This document shows positions 12,011 through 25,011 of a DNA stretch of 64,000 nt, piece after piece. The stretch covers positions 8,626,435 to 8,690,434 of the forward strand of contig NC_064538.1 in the NCBI RefSeq assembly GCF_023856365.1, read 5' to 3'. The notes below the pieces were generated by a model. The model saw only the letters and a program-made list of their open reading frames with translations, searched no databases and was not told where the DNA came from. The translations under genes and the position numbers were made by a program. This DNA comes from Brienomyrus brachyistius. Lineage: Eukaryota; Chordata; Actinopteri; Osteoglossiformes; Mormyridae. Numbering within the stretch: position 1 is the stretch's first letter; the number at the start of each line of letters is the position of its first letter.

Positions 12011-12452
12011 TGTTTTATTGGACTGCATCCATCGCTATGCACACTGGATGGATGGCCCTGAGTTCCATATGGGTGGGCCCAGGATTACTCTACTGGAATA
12101 CACCCTGTACTACATCTAACACCACACTAGCTGAAATGTACCTGTTTGGATTTGATATTTCCTATCCTGGGGCTAAAGGCAGGCATGGATTGGGACTAAT
12201 TTTCAACCCCAGGAGTTTTATGCCCATTTTGTCTCCGTTCTGGGGACTTCTTGAAAAGTCAGCAATAAATTTAAGTAATAAATAGCATATTGAACTGTTC
12301 AAACAGTCAGATTTTTTTCAGCCCTTCCTGCACGGTCTCTTTCTAACATTCATAATCATAATTTGAGAAACTTCCAGTGATTTGCAATAGCAAGCGATTA
12401 GTTGTGGCTCCTCTGCAACTGCCCGTCATTTCTCTGTGGAGAGCAATCGTGG
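12011..12452. other. Non-coding stretch, no feature recognised
   Basis: A 94-codon open frame overlaps the inverted Tc1/mariner edge and continues to 12285 with no recognisable domain. Nothing else is seen. Confidence 0.4.
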
Positions 12453-12756
12453 TCTATTGTGTGTGCGTGTGTGTGTGTCTGTGTGTGTGGATTAGGTTTA
12501 TATTACATTGTGCTGACCAAATGTCCCCCACAATGTGATTAAAAATACCTGTTATTTAACATTGTGAATTCAGGTGAGTTCCATCAAAAACTAAACATGC
12601 CAAAGTCTCATATTTTGTTTGGTTACTTAGGGTTAAGGTTAGGGCTGGGTGGGAGTTAAGGTCGTCATGTTAGGGTTAGAGTTTTCCCCATAGACATTAA
12701 CGGAGAGTCCCCACAAAGATATGACTTGAAACCTGTGTGTGTGAGAGAAAGAGAGG

Positions 12757-12788
<32 letters not shown>

Positions 12789-12790
12789 AC
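12453..12790 (+). repeat. GT-rich 'GTCCCCACA' dispersed repeat, copy A, with GT and GA tracts
   Basis: A (GT)n tract leads to a 'taggtttatattacattgtg' block, AAATGTCCCCACAATGTG, a TTAGGG-like section (gggttaaggttagggctggg, about 12648-12680) and AGTCCCCACAAAGATA. It ends in another GT tract and a (GA)n tract (about 12745-12788). The TGTGGGGAC/GTCCCCACA blocks recur at 33430-33560 and 49735-50000, so this is a dispersed family rather than a lone microsatellite. Confidence 0.75.
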
Positions 12791-14180
12791 ACACTAACAT
12801 TTTGAAGCATTGTTGTAGAATTTTAAAGTTGTAAAATTATTTTGTTTCCGACCGGCTCAATTTTAAACCTCTCAAATTAGTTTGTCTCTGACCGGCGCAA
12901 CAGCTTAGAGACCCACCAGGAATTCTCGGGAGTTGCCTGATTGGCCACTCTGGGCCTGGGTGAAGGTGAAACAAAGGCAAGCGAAACAAAAAGAGCTGTG
13001 TGGCGCATAGAGAGTGAAACAAGCTGCTCCACACATCCTCACAAACCTCCAGAGATGCTGCATTTGTAAAGGTATTATGAAGAAATGCCTTTGCCAAAAA
13101 GCAAATGATCCTTATTATCATGGACAGATTAATTCCCTGGTACTCACTTGGACTTTGGATAGTTTACCACAAATTGGTTCATTAATGACTTGTAGGATTT
13201 TTTTAAGAACTTCATATGTTTTCTCATGTGTTTTGTCAAGGAGAAATACCTGTAACTTTATATGTAATTGTAGATTTACTTGAAGTAGTTTTGTATAGTG
13301 CATACAGAGTAAGGGAGGAATCGCTGTCATACCGAAGCTGAAAAGGATGGACTATAAAAGGGACATGAAGTTCGGAGGCATCAGAAACAAATGACAGAAT
13401 TAGCAATGCATACAGCTGCCTGTGCATTGTGCCAAGAATGTTTGTCTGTCTAGGTGTGTAAAAAGAAAACCATAGTATGAATAAGGACTGTTGAATGTAC
13501 CTCTGGTTTCTCTAAGCCATTGCAGAACCTTTTAGGTGAAATTTGGGTGAATGCCTACATTGTGTGCACTCGGTGCATGAGATGGTCAAAAAATCAAACA
13601 TACATGTATACCTTTTACTTCCAGCTTGTACAGGTTAAATGTGGACAAAAGGACATTGATTTCCCAGAACATTTTTTTCCACTAAACTTTGACTCACTAT
13701 TTTACAGACCCAATGGGAAGTATTTCATGCAGACCTTAATCAATACATCTTTAGAATATTACTGGGATTATATTATGGTTTATTTGAGGTATTCCACACA
13801 CAATTCCTGAGCCTAAGATTACTTGGGCCCCCATGTTGTGCGACACTCCCCCACACCCCCAGCTCCTCCTAGTTGCCCACCTGAGGCGGTTTGCCTGCTC
13901 ACTAAAACCGGTGGTTACCAGTGTTAAAATACAATTTCACCATCAATGGGGATCTGCAGCAAGGGCAGCTGGGAAGGCAAATGCCCCTTCAGATTGCTGC
14001 CAAGCCAAATGACCTATAATTCATACATCTCTTGTCGAGGCTTCATAGAATAAGGACCTTCTACCACCTCAATGCAGAATAAATGGCGTCAATTAGTGAG
14101 CATCGCTCTTTGATTGGAGTCTTTTTTTATTATAATTTATTTTGAGTATCCTGGAAAATTCATACCACCCTATCGTGGTA
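12791..14180. other. Non-coding stretch, no feature recognised
   Basis: No frame with a domain and no repeat that I can name. A short imperfect local duplication, 'tttcc/tctctgaccggcgcaa', is near 12845-12900. Confidence 0.4.
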
Positions 14181-14462
14181 TGCGAGATGAAGGACTCGAA
14201 GAAAGAAAGGGGCTTTATTAAACCAAAGCTAAACAGGGGCTGGGAAACAAACTGGACCACAAGAGGGCAAAAACGGGAAGTCTGGTACTGGGAAGGGCAC
14301 AAGCGACAGGACGACGTTAATGATTGGACTGGGGCTGACAATCCAAACAGGTCCTTAAATACAAAGACTAACAAGGGGTAAAAAGGAACAGGTGCGGCTC
14401 ATCAGGGTCACGTTAGAGAGGAGACATGAGGGTCAGGCGGACATGACGGGCAGGACGTTACA
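14181..14462 (-). mobile_element. Solo LTR, Ty3/gypsy-like
   Basis: Read on the minus strand, the segment starts TGTAACGTCCTGCC (ending at 14462). It has a TATA-like TATTTAAGGACC (14350-14361) and an AATAAAGCCCC polyadenylation block (14210-14219), and closes with GAGTCCTTCATCTCGCA at 14181. The TG...CA ends, promoter-like and poly(A)-like elements and the size of about 280 bp fit an LTR. No second LTR or internal region is next to it, so it is probably the product of LTR-LTR recombination. Confidence 0.65.
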
Positions 14463-17036
14463 CACCCACTTCGCAGCAACAATGTTGTGACTGGAATTAA
14501 TGAGAACACCATACTTCAAGACAAGTGACTTGAGAGTGCCGTAATTACCCTGCTTTTAAATAGATAATTCACCCTATCACTTTCCCTCAAAAATACACTG
14601 GCTGGCTAGAAGTAAAATCCATATTAGGAGTTTTTGTAGAGTACCAACACACTGCCCCATACACTGCATCAGCCAAAGCTTTGTCTTAGGTACATAAACG
14701 CATTGACAAAGATGACTTTACAATCAGACCTGGATGGGTAAAATGTAAAAATGTTAAGATGATTACTGACAGCATCTCCCATCTTTATCTCAACATTTTT
14801 TTAATGATGTAATTGGTGGGAAGCTTCTTGGAAGACAAACGTGCCAGAAATCTGTGCCTCTCCTCTTCTCCTTTTCTGCGTCTTCTAAACATTGCTACTG
14901 CTATTTCTGCCGCTGATGGTGGCAGGTGAGAGAAATTGGAGACAGTCTCTGTTTACAGCCGTCATCTGTGGTCCCCATCTGTATTTCCAGACAAATCAAT
15001 TATCTGTGGTGCAGTTCAGACCAGTGCAAATGTTATTTTATTATATCCTCTGCTTATTTCTACCCAAAGCATTGAAATGACATCTGGGAGAATTGTAAAA
15101 AGCAAAGTGATTATGACCCAGACCAAAATAAGATCACATTTTACTGCTAAAAATGAGCAGTGGATGCAGGAATCATGAATATTTATTAATGTAGGCAGCC
15201 TTTCGATGGGTGTAAAATGACAGCAGACTGTCTTTATAACTATAAGTATCTCACATTTATGACAAGAACCCATATTGTCATACTGTCATCCCAAAAGTAT
15301 TATACTGAAAAGCGAGTATTCAGTATAAGCTTATAGTTACCAAAAGACACTAAAGAGTTTAGATGTCATTTGCATATTATGCATTATGTAGACATGCTAG
15401 AGGAAAGTAAAGTCTGAAACAGAATATCTGGCATCTTGATGAAAAAATGTCTGGTGTTTGCTTGGAACAGTGGAGGTTACTGAGGATGAAGTATAGCCTT
15501 GCAGGTACATCCCGTTCTATTCATGTACAGAGATTTATAGCTTGTGTTTATCATAAATAAACTACGCACACTAAAGCTCAATGCTTTAGCAGGGCTGATC
15601 TTGTACGCAAGGGAAAAGCTGAATAGTTTCCATCTGCAAGCTGAGTACTGAGACTGTAGGGTAAGTAGGATGTATAAATGAATCCATTACTTTTTACTTA
15701 CTACAATGTTTTTACATGCAAGTTTACCTGAAAGGAGTTTGCAGTGACTAAAGAAGGAACTGAAAAGTAGAAAAAAAGTCAGAAATGGCAAGCTTGAGAA
15801 AAACTACAATTATCCCTGAGCAATATGACAAAGCATTTTATCATATATTTTTTTCATATCAGTCAATATTGATAATTATCACAGTATAATTGACCTCAAT
15901 ATTATTTACTTCATGGCTCTCGTTTTGCTTTAATTAGGACTGACCTTAAACTGATTCAGAGCATGAAATAAGACAACATAATGAATGTTCTGCACAATGA
16001 AATCTTGAATGAATCATACAAAATGTTTTTTTTTGGTCCTATGGCGTAAGACTAGTGAATGCAGACAGTATGGTGTGTTCTTGGTTTGTTTTTCCCTCTG
16101 CTTGTCTTGCTGCTTGTTCCAGGGGGCAGGTTTGACATTGCTGGTAGAGTTGTCATCCATCCCATAATGAAAAATAAAGCGCTGTGTCCCATTTTAAAGC
16201 AAAACAGGATGCAATTTGTCCCATATTTTTTTCTGATTGGAAGTGGAAACCCGAATTGCAAATTTTCAGGAATGTAAGTGTTTGCCTACTGCATGTTATG
16301 ATGAATCCCAAAGCTTCAAGTTAGTTTGTAGTGTTTCCAGTTTTTGTTGCAGTTTACAGTACATGACAGCAGTTTGTTGTGTGTCGGACTTTAAGCTGCA
16401 AAAAATACTGCCACCCCACCAACGTTTTTTACTTTGCTCATCTCTTTTATATATCCTTTTAAAGAGAGAGCTCAGCTGCTTTAGTTAGCCATTGGTTGCC
16501 TTTCTTAAAAAACCATCATTCATTGGTTGGAATAACATTTCTTTCTGAAGTGATAGGCTGATGTGTGCTGTCATGCAATGTTCCTTATCGACAGTTCAGC
16601 AAAGTGTCTAATTTTCTTATCATTTAAATATTATATGCCAACATGTCGTTTACAATGTCCAGCCCTATTTGATGTTATTAATCCATTAAATGAATGATGA
16701 AGTACCACTTTTGGAAAACAATGTGTACACAGAGTATGGATGATTCATATTGGACTCACGGTCTTCCATGAGTGGTTTCCCACTAGTGGACAACAAAGGA
16801 AAGTCTCCTTTCCTTAATTTTAGCTGTGTGCCAATTCTAATTATCTAGATATTGTCTTAGTTGGAGCGAACTGAATTCTGCTGTGATACGATGAGACTTG
16901 ATATATCTATTCAGATTATCAAGGGAAGAAGAAGAGTGATTTAGTAATGGGATATTGAAAAGTGTTCTTAGACAATGCTCCTGCAAGACAGGCTATTAAG
17001 ACGGTATAGAAGTTTTAGTGGCAAACGTATTTGAAT
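14463..17036. other. Non-coding stretch, no feature recognised
   Basis: Several open frames of 60-90 codons occur, for example 14892-15080 and 16059-16277. The second begins with a hydrophobic stretch, but neither it nor the others shows a family motif or flanking splice signals I would trust. Confidence 0.45.
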
Positions 17037-17094
17037 TATTTAATTTAAAGCTAAGTAGGATGCGTAGTTTAATTTAAAGTTAAGTAGGATGTGA
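17037..17094 (+). repeat. 29-bp tandem duplication
   Basis: Two adjacent copies of 'tttaatttaaagctaagtag' plus 'gatgcg' differ at two positions. It is a simple local duplication with no known role. Confidence 0.8.
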
Positions 17095-17664
17095 GACCCC
17101 AAACTTGATTTATCTAGTTGTTTCATCGTACTTACATCGTATTGGGGTCTCCCAAGGGGGAATTCTCTTTCAGACAATGGCATCTAAGTCCTCCATTACT
17201 GATAATGCCAATCACAAGCAAACAGTGGAACTCCACTCAATTGCAGTTTATTTGAAAAAAAAACACAAATGCAAGGGCACTACACACAGTCTTGATTTAC
17301 CAAACAAGGGGCTTCATACTCAGGTGATACAGATTTGAATTCATGTTTGCTGGTTTCTGTTCATGGAATGACGAAGAACTTCTTTTCACATTTTTCTAAG
17401 ATAAATAAAATGCTGAATCTGATTTTATTAGCCAGGATACATTGGCTTTAAAATTATACGAAAAAGGGCAAGACAGCTGTCAATTCTATGGCTTAACCAC
17501 TTTAATGCATTATTTTTAGTGTATAATTTACAGAGCTTTATTCTGTGGAAGGACATAATTTAAGCTAGTTTTATAAACTGAATAATAAACATTTTTTTAT
17601 TATTATTTTAAAATAGCTTTCTATAAAGCTTGGAACAAAATACAACTAATTTTCTGATTTAACA
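17095..17664. other. AT-rich non-coding stretch
   Basis: No coding frame with a domain and no recognisable repeat. Confidence 0.4.
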
Positions 17665-17797
17665 GGTTTCGCAGGTTCATAAAACAGTACACCCCAGGAC
17701 GTACACCAGCCTCGTGCTATACACTGCCTGGGATACACAGCAGGCCCCAGCAACACTGAGCAGGGTAAGCTGATGGATGGATGGATGGATGGATGGA
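17665..17797 (+). repeat. (ATGG)-tailed repeat 3' end, poorly conserved
   Basis: Degenerate sequence ends in AGCAGGGTAAGC and a pure (ATGG)n tract at about 17774-17797. The body matches the fish family only loosely, so only the tail is firm. Confidence 0.5.
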
Positions 17798-18228
17798 TAC
17801 TGTACACAAATGTCAACAACCAGTAAGGATAGGACAACTAGTGCAGCATTGATTCATGCAAGAGATACTAAAAACCTCCATAACGATTTTTATGGTCTCT
17901 ATATTTTACCTGGGAGGACAGATGAACTTTGTTGATGCTATGAAAAAATCTTCAAACAGTAAGGGTGTTCAGTGCATACAGTGGTATAAAACAGAATATT
18001 GAAAACTGTAAGGGCGTTTAAGTTGTATAGAAAAGACTACATCAACCCACCTCCCATTTATGCTCACTAACTCCAATTTTCACAAAGGTTAAGAAATCAC
18101 AGATAAATGATCTCAAAATCTCCCAGTTTAAACTAGCTTACCTTATAAACCTCCAAACTCAAGTTCTATGTCTCCCTCTCAGATATTTAACGATATGCAT
18201 ACAAAACTTAATTGCAGTGTTATTTATG

Positions 18229-18232
<4 letters not shown>

Positions 18233-18270
<38 letters not shown>
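18233..18270. repeat. (CA)n microsatellite
   Basis: About 19 pure AC units. The flanks (17798-18232 and 18271-19168) hold no coding frame or repeat that I recognise. Confidence 0.98.
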
Positions 18271-18275
<5 letters not shown>

Positions 18276-19168
18276 AATATGTACGTCATCATACATGCAT
18301 CCATTTGTTTGATATTTGTGTTTCATTCTGAGTTTGCAGAAATTTAGTGTCATAGTATTAGGAAAGATGACCAGCTGAGGTTACCATACACCACCAAACA
18401 ACGTAGTCTATCCATAGACACATGCATAACAATACTGAGTTCAAAGAATGAAAGGAACCTTCTTCGATTACAAGGAAACTAATGTTGACATTCATGGGGC
18501 AATTTAGACCCCCTGATGTTGAAAAAATGAGCTGACCTTATGTAGTGGAGGTTCTGATGCATTTTTAGACAGCACTGGACATGTTTGTCCATGAAAAGAC
18601 AGGGTGAAGCAACCAGTAGAAGCAGAGTGAACCAGGCATCTACCCATCCCCTAAGCCAGGACTGCATCAGGAACATGCAGGACTCACATCACGCAAGTAA
18701 TCTGCATCAGGACAGCAACCCTTCTCAGTCACAAACATCAAAGCAGCAGTTACTCTAGAAATGTGAGGAATGAAGGTGTGTAAATAAGCACCTCACTCAT
18801 AGTCTACATTGGGTCGATCAAACTGATTCAGTCGGTTTTATAAAACAGCCCTTTATAATTAAACCTTAACTCATCTATTTTTTACAAGCGGTAGACAGAA
18901 CAATGTCATGGGGTTTATTTTGGTCGAACTTGTGCTGCCATAGCAATTGATCACCAACACATACCTCTGTTAATGAAACCCATCTGTGCCTGATTGAACA
19001 TAAATGGGATCAGCTAGATAAATGGGGTCAGCTGGGTATATTCAGGCACAATTACAGTGTGCATGTGTGCAGATCACGGGAATAAAGTGTCACAACACAC
19101 AGTGCACTGATCCCTGACATTTGCGCCACAGTAGCCCTTCTCTTGGTGTGTCCTAGGTCATGTGTAAG

Positions 19169-19430
19169 ATGGTGGCGCAGGAGGTTGTGCTATCGTTCGG
19201 TAACTGAAGGGTTGCCGTTTCGAGCCCTTGTTCCTCCTGACCCCATCAAAGTGTCCTTGAGCAAGACACTGAACCCCAAATTGCTCCCGGTGAGCAGGTT
19301 GGCGTCTTGCATGGCAGCCTCTGCCACCGGTGTGTGTATGAATGGGTGAATGTGAGGCATGAAATGTGAAGCGCTCTGAGTACTCGTAAGAGTAGGAAAG
19401 TGCTATATAAATGCAGTCCATTTACCATTC
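19169..19430 (+). mobile_element. tRNA-derived SINE ending in GCTATATAAATGCAGTCCAT
   Basis: The 5' part has a B-box-like GTTTCGAGCCC at 19217-19227, with a GGCGCAGGAGG block upstream in the A-box position. The body contains GTGTCCTTGAGCAAGACACT, then TGCTCCCGGTGAGCAGG and a 'ttgcatggcagcctctgcca' block. The end reads GTGCTATATAAATGCAGTCC and then ATTTACCATT. I recall this layout as a common fish SINE. It is complete or nearly so. No target-site duplication is obvious. Confidence 0.8.
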
Positions 19431-20873
19431 CTAGGTGTGGTAGTCTTCGTTCACGTCCCACATCGACAAATCGGTTCATTTTCCCCCCTCAGTAGATGCC
19501 CTGGTTGACTGTGAGCACCTCACAAACCTGACCCAGTCATCTGGCCATAATGATCTGCCCATTGTGAGAGTCACTCACATCTTTATTCTCATTTCTTCTG
19601 CATTCAGCATTTCAAATATGAGTATCAAATGTTAGCTTATTATTTAACATTTTTTTAACAGCATTTTTTTAAACGATTCCATTGAATAACTTGGTCAGGC
19701 ATGTAAAGATCAAGAGGTCAAGTGAGATTTGACTTTCACTCTTCCGCTACTGATAAAAACCTTTTAGGGCTTTTTGAATAAAAGGTAGATTGCTGACAGT
19801 GCATTCAAAGAAGGACAGGACAGCAGCTTTTAAGGAGACGACACAGTGCTTCACATACAGTGGTCCACTCATGCAGAAAGGTGAGGCTGGGCTGTGAGGT
19901 TCTCCAATGTCAAATGTCAAAGTGCCGAGACTTGGGGGGGCGTTCAAGGACCAGACAGGAAAGCATCTGTGGCAGGAGAAGGATGGAACAGCTACAGCCA
20001 TCCAAGAATAAAAACATGATCTGAACTGAACTTCAGAACTTGAATGTCATTCCTCATCATCGGCTGATGTAAAATGTTCAAATGCAAAAACATGTGAGAT
20101 ACCAGTATTAGTACAGTACCAAGGATCTGCTCGATAATGCTGTCTCTCCTTTTTAAGCACATGAAAATGATTGCTGTCAAGAACCACCTTGAAGAGGGTA
20201 TACAAAGTACACACAAAGGCACTTAAAGAGAATTATGTCCTCGTTTGAGAGCTTATAAGTGCGTAGAGACAAATTTGAAAAGAGTCATAATGGGACACTC
20301 CATCACATGGAGTCGCTGTTGTCAGGCCTGTGGACAAGTTTGGTAGACAGCCAAAAGCCAGTCTTACTTGTCCTCGTAGCACAGCTGTCAACGGCCCCAA
20401 CTGTCACATAAAATATAAGTGAGGAGAATGAGACACACCAGCATTGCAATAAAACCATCGCGGCAAAGAGAAGCATTATGGGGAGGTGGAGATAAATCAG
20501 ATACATCAGGAGCACAAAGGCTCGGCTGTATCTCTACAGGATAGAAGCTTTAAAATGAAAAGAATCACAGTGAAGGCTTCACCTCTTTATTTTATAAATT
20601 CACACTTCTGAGAAAACTACAGTGCGGCGATTTAGGCTCTGTTGGGAGATTAACTGATTCAGGGAGATTTATTGATTTGGACTGACCCAGTATCTAATCA
20701 GGGGCAGCTGGTTAAAACAGGAATCAGAGCTGTTAAGCACAAAAAGAGTAATTTGCTTTATCACAGAATCAGGCTGCATTGCATACAACAGTTTAGCAGA
20801 CATTCATGATTAGCCTGTCAGCACCCTAAAGTCTGTCTTATCTGCTAATGGGATAAACCATTCCTCTCACCAG
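19431..20873. other. Non-coding stretch, no feature recognised
   Basis: A minus-strand frame at 20303-20515 begins with a hydrophobic stretch, but it has no family signature and no splice context. I treat it as chance. Confidence 0.45.

Positions 20874-20932
<59 letters not shown>
20874..20932. repeat. Compound (CT)n-(CA)n microsatellite
   Basis: About 13 CT units (20874-20899) are followed by about 14 CA units (20904-20932). Confidence 0.97.
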
Positions 20933-21559
20933 CGCCACACATACACACAGGCAATGTGGGCTCCATGCATTTAAACACACATGAGAAAATTTTGCAGCCA
21001 CCAACACCTTTCTGCATTCTCCTTTTGTTCTCTTGAATAAACATTCCACAGATGTTCAGATTCAACACCCTGTGGTACAATTTTAAGTGCCAAGTCAATC
21101 ATTATACCCTGTATGTCAGTCAGCAGCTAGCAGCCTAGGTGATACAGCTTTATTAATTAATCTCAGCCATTTCTGCTTGCTTTGGTTGGTACATGTACAG
21201 ATCAGTAGGTTCTTTCAAATTGGTTGTTGACTATTCAATATTCTTCAGAGACATGTGATTCAAATGTTGTATCAGCTTAATCTGCATTGTCATATCTATG
21301 TTTCCTTTATGAAGAATAAAATTACTTCATTAACTGTATCAGTGGCTGGTCACATCTTGATCACTCAAAGTAATTGGATAACATCACTTTTCATTCTTAG
21401 GCCTTCACTTTCTCATTCTCTCCTCTCATATCTCTTTCCGTTTTATATCTTATCTAACTCATCTTGTCTTCAGGCATATTACAGATGATTTTATTCTAGT
21501 TCAGGTATAAATATCTGCAAAATATTCCACTTGGCTTTACGGGTGGTTTTTTTTTAAAA

Positions 21560-22400
21560 ACATTTAATTCAAATTTATTTAATAGGTCATTTTCACAGTG
21601 TTACATTGTCTCAAAGAGCTTTACATTGTTCCTGCCCAAAGCCCACAGGGAAGAAACAGGGAGGAACCAGACTCAAAGGGGGAGCCCATCCTCCAGGGGG
21701 CAGCAGAGGAAGCCCTAACCCTAACCAGACCCAAAAGGGGAGCCCATCCTCCAGGGGGCAGCAGAGGAAGCCCTAACCCTAACCAGACCCAAAAGGGGAG
21801 CCCATCCTCCAGGGGGCAGCAGAGGAAGCCCTAAGCCTAACCAGACTGAAAGGGGGAGCCCATCCTCCAGGGGGCAGCAGAGGAAGCCCTAACCCTAACC
21901 AGACTCAAAGGGGGAGCCCATCCTCCAGGGGGCAGCAGAGGAAGTCCTAACCCTAACCAGACTCAAAGGGGGAGCCCATCCTCCAGGGGGCAGCAGAGGA
22001 AGCCCTAACCCTAACCAGACTCAAAGGGGGAGCCCATCCTCCAGGGGGCAGCAGAGGAAGTCCTAACCCTAACCAGACTCAAAGGGGGAGCCCATCCTCC
22101 AGGGGGCAGCAGAGGAAGTCCTAACCCTAACCAGACTCAAAGGAGGAGCCCATCCTCCAGGGGCCAGTAGAGGAAGTTCAAATATTAAAGTCCCAGTTTG
22201 CAAAGTAAAATTGTATATAGTCTAGGAAAAAATGCGTGAGGTCTAGCTGATGTCAGGACAGGCAGGTGAAGAAGCTGCTTCTTTCAGCGGGATGGGGGAG
22301 CAGTGCGGTCCGGCAGCAAGCAGAGGAGGACAGCAGATGTGTAGCCAGGCTGGGCATCAGGCAGGAAACTGCCCACCATTAGGAGCACAAAGATAGAAAA
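21560..22400 (+). repeat. Dispersed repeat with an internal minisatellite
   Basis: Left flank: TTTACATTGTTCCTGCCCAA and CCCACAGGGAAGAAACAGGG. Right flank (22240-22400): CAGGACAGGCAGGTGAAG, GAAGCTGCTTC and CAGCGGGATGGGG. I recall both as parts of a common fish dispersed sequence that contains one 'ggagcccatcctcc' segment. Here that segment is expanded into a tandem array (listed separately). Family name and orientation are uncertain. Confidence 0.5.
21660..22190 (+). repeat. 58-bp minisatellite, nine units, each with telomere-like CCCTAA doublet
   Basis: The anchor GCCCATCCTCCAGG starts at 21684, 21742, 21800, 21858, 21916, 21974, 22032, 22090 and 22148, an exact 58-bp step throughout. Each unit holds a 'gcagcagaggaag' block. 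Eight junctions then carry a CCCTAACCCTAACC-type block (variants TCCTAACCCTAACC and CCCTAAGCCTAACC), i.e. about two copies of the vertebrate telomere repeat. The first and last units are less typical. The lack of length change suggests recent expansion. The period is not a multiple of three, so the 78-codon frame crossing it is not a protein repeat. Confidence 0.97.
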
Positions 22401-25011
22401 TTGAAAAACACCTAGGAACATCTAAAAATTCTTTGTAGTTGGATATATATATGTTTGTATTTTGGCAAAGAAAAGAACATTGACTAATACATATGACGGT
22501 AGAAATGTCAGCTTTAACTACAGATACGCTTATAAAAAGCTGGCATAGTTACTTTCAGACACTGAGGGAAGTCAGCTCTTCCATCAATTCTGGCTTATCT
22601 AAATTTATGTATTGTATAGTTATACGTTTCAAAATTCTTAGTTTAGATAGAAAGCAATTATCCTTTATGATTTGGTGCTGCTAAAAAGGCTAACAGTTCC
22701 ATGTGACACAGGGAAACAGTGATTGTATTCAGGGCAGTGAATAAAGGGGTGAAACTAACATAAAACCTAAGTGGGAACAGGCAAGGAAATCAAGACTGAT
22801 GCTGGGCTTGGGGAAGGGTCTGAGTTGTTGTGGCACAAGGGCTTAATATGTGATCGCGGACCAGACAAGAGAGGACACTTTATACGATGGATGACTGACT
22901 GCAGGTAAATAGGGCTTGTCAGCCAGACTATGCCTTGTCCCAGCAGAACCAAGCCTTTTCCCTGGTCTTTTTCCTTGGAATTAACGGGTATAAACTTAAA
23001 ATAAGGGAGATGACAGACCCCTTGGATGTTTCTCCGCACTCTCAGTTATTTATACATTGTTGTAATGCATTAATTTTACAGGTTTGAGTGCCCTGCTGTT
23101 TCCGCTAGTCAGGGAGAATCTAAGGGGTGGGTAAGACCCCCTTAGGAAATATGTGGCCACCCCCATTGCCATCCCACATCAAAGCAATAAAATTAAAATA
23201 TACATTATCTCCTAAGCAGATCCACAGAACAGACATGGCGTAGTGCAGCCATCCCCAAAAATATAACTGGTCCTCGATGGCCACCCCAATCAAATAACGT
23301 CTGCAGGTGCCACTGCTGCCAGTGATCCAGACGGAAACCTCGTACTTGAAAATCCTCGAGCCCCTGCATGTAATAAAAGCACTTGACCTGTCTTTGGCCG
23401 GCATACTGCTGGCAGGTTTGTACTGATATATTATGGCGAGTTCCTCATCATGAACAGTGAAAGGCAGCGGAGAAGGGGTACTGTGAATGGTTTACATTGA
23501 GGTTCACTGCTCCTGCAAGGTCTCTGCTTGGGGACAGTGCAAGAACGTTAATCTTCTACCCTGTTGCCAGCTTCAAAAAACAAACCTAAAATGCACTGAA
23601 GACAGACTGATGATTTCCATCAGAGTGGGTTAGCATGAGTGGTAGATTTTATAAGCAGCACAAAGCCCCACCATGTAAGGGTTAAATTCATATAAAACCA
23701 GAAATAAATAGGATACACACATTGTACCATTACCTTCTTATCTAATAAGAAACTAATACAACTACAAGCATTGTGATGTCTGACTAATCAGTCATTATGT
23801 TTCCTTTTCCACTGCTCGTTAGTTTAATGATGCCTCCTGCCTATAACTTTGTGTCGTAATGATTTCTGTCAGTGATGGAGGGTACTGACAACACTGCATT
23901 CCAGTGGCCATTGAGAATTTTTTTCCCTCCTTTTTTTGTGCTTGACGGAGCTATGGGGGAAGAAGGAGGCATCCCCGCAGTGTAACCAGGAACGCAGGGT
24001 CTCCCAGGGGACCACTACCCTGCTCCGAATGAAATGCACCATCAATTCCTGGGAGTTTCGGTCCATTTTCCAGTGCTGAAAGTGATAAGGTAGTGAAATG
24101 GATCCGCACAATAAAAACAGTAGGTGCCCTTTCTGTTTTACGCTATATGCATGTATTGATGTGAGGCACCAGTGCGCAGAAGTCACTCAGGAAAAGATCA
24201 TCAAAGCTGATTTAGTGACCTTGTCCATGGATTGTCAAAAATGAGGATTCCCTGCATGCAGCCTCAGGCCAGGAAAATATTTTTGCATCTTGGTTCAGCC
24301 ATGCCATTCCTCAAGGAGGGGCATAACTAACACCATCTCAGTCCACAGGGGGTCAGTGTCATTGATAAAGGACACAGCGGACATTAAGCTAAAGTAGGTA
24401 ACTCGTTGCAGTGGGAAGAGTTTTGCATATTTTAATATTCACATACCAGATGCTGGTTCTGCTTGCTAATGGTATCATCCTTCCATCCAGCGGCCTCTAG
24501 TGGTCATTAGTCCACTAAGCCAATACTGGTAAGATTTAGCACACATTTTTTTTCAGGATTAAATATAATAGTAAACCTGGTTGGATAGACAACAGAACCA
24601 TGAGACAGGGGTATGAAATATGGAAAAAGGTGGAGATATTTCACAAAAGACTCGCAGATGACAGAAGAAAATAAAACACACGTGAGGAAAACAAAAGAAA
24701 CAAAGGGCTACAGGAGGGTGCAGGTGATCTTGTTGTGTGTTCTGGAGACCAGCCTCACCCAGCCTTGTATCTGTAACTAGGAACTTGAGTCTTTTCTCCC
24801 TGCAAGGATACCCACACCCCAACCCCAGCACACAAAGCATCTACTGTAGTATGGGCACTGGTGTTTCCTCTGTTATGTATTAAATAGAAATTCTTTCCTT
24901 CATCTGATACATGGTAGTTATCGTGAAACTGTGTTTTGTGCATATCGTGATATTGATTTCATTTCGGTATCAGCATATACAAAGTAGGCAAGCACCTTGT
25001 ATTCTGCTCTG
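22401..25011. other. Non-coding stretch, no gene recognised
   Basis: Open frames of 90-105 codons on the minus strand (22767-23039, 23120-23404, 23869-24186, 24559-24840) carry no domain that I recognise and no convincing exon borders. Confidence 0.45.

Noticed and set aside
16059..16277. Small secreted or membrane protein with hydrophobic N-terminus
   Set aside because: No family likeness, no splice context, and a competing antisense frame covers nearly the same DNA.
21598..21834. 78-codon frame over the minisatellite
   Set aside because: The 58-bp period is not a multiple of three, so successive units are read in different frames. It is not a coding repeat.
21660..22190. Interstitial telomere left by chromosome fusion
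   Set aside because: The CCCTAA words come only as doublets inside a 58-bp unit, with no long pure telomere tract, so a fusion scar is unlikely.
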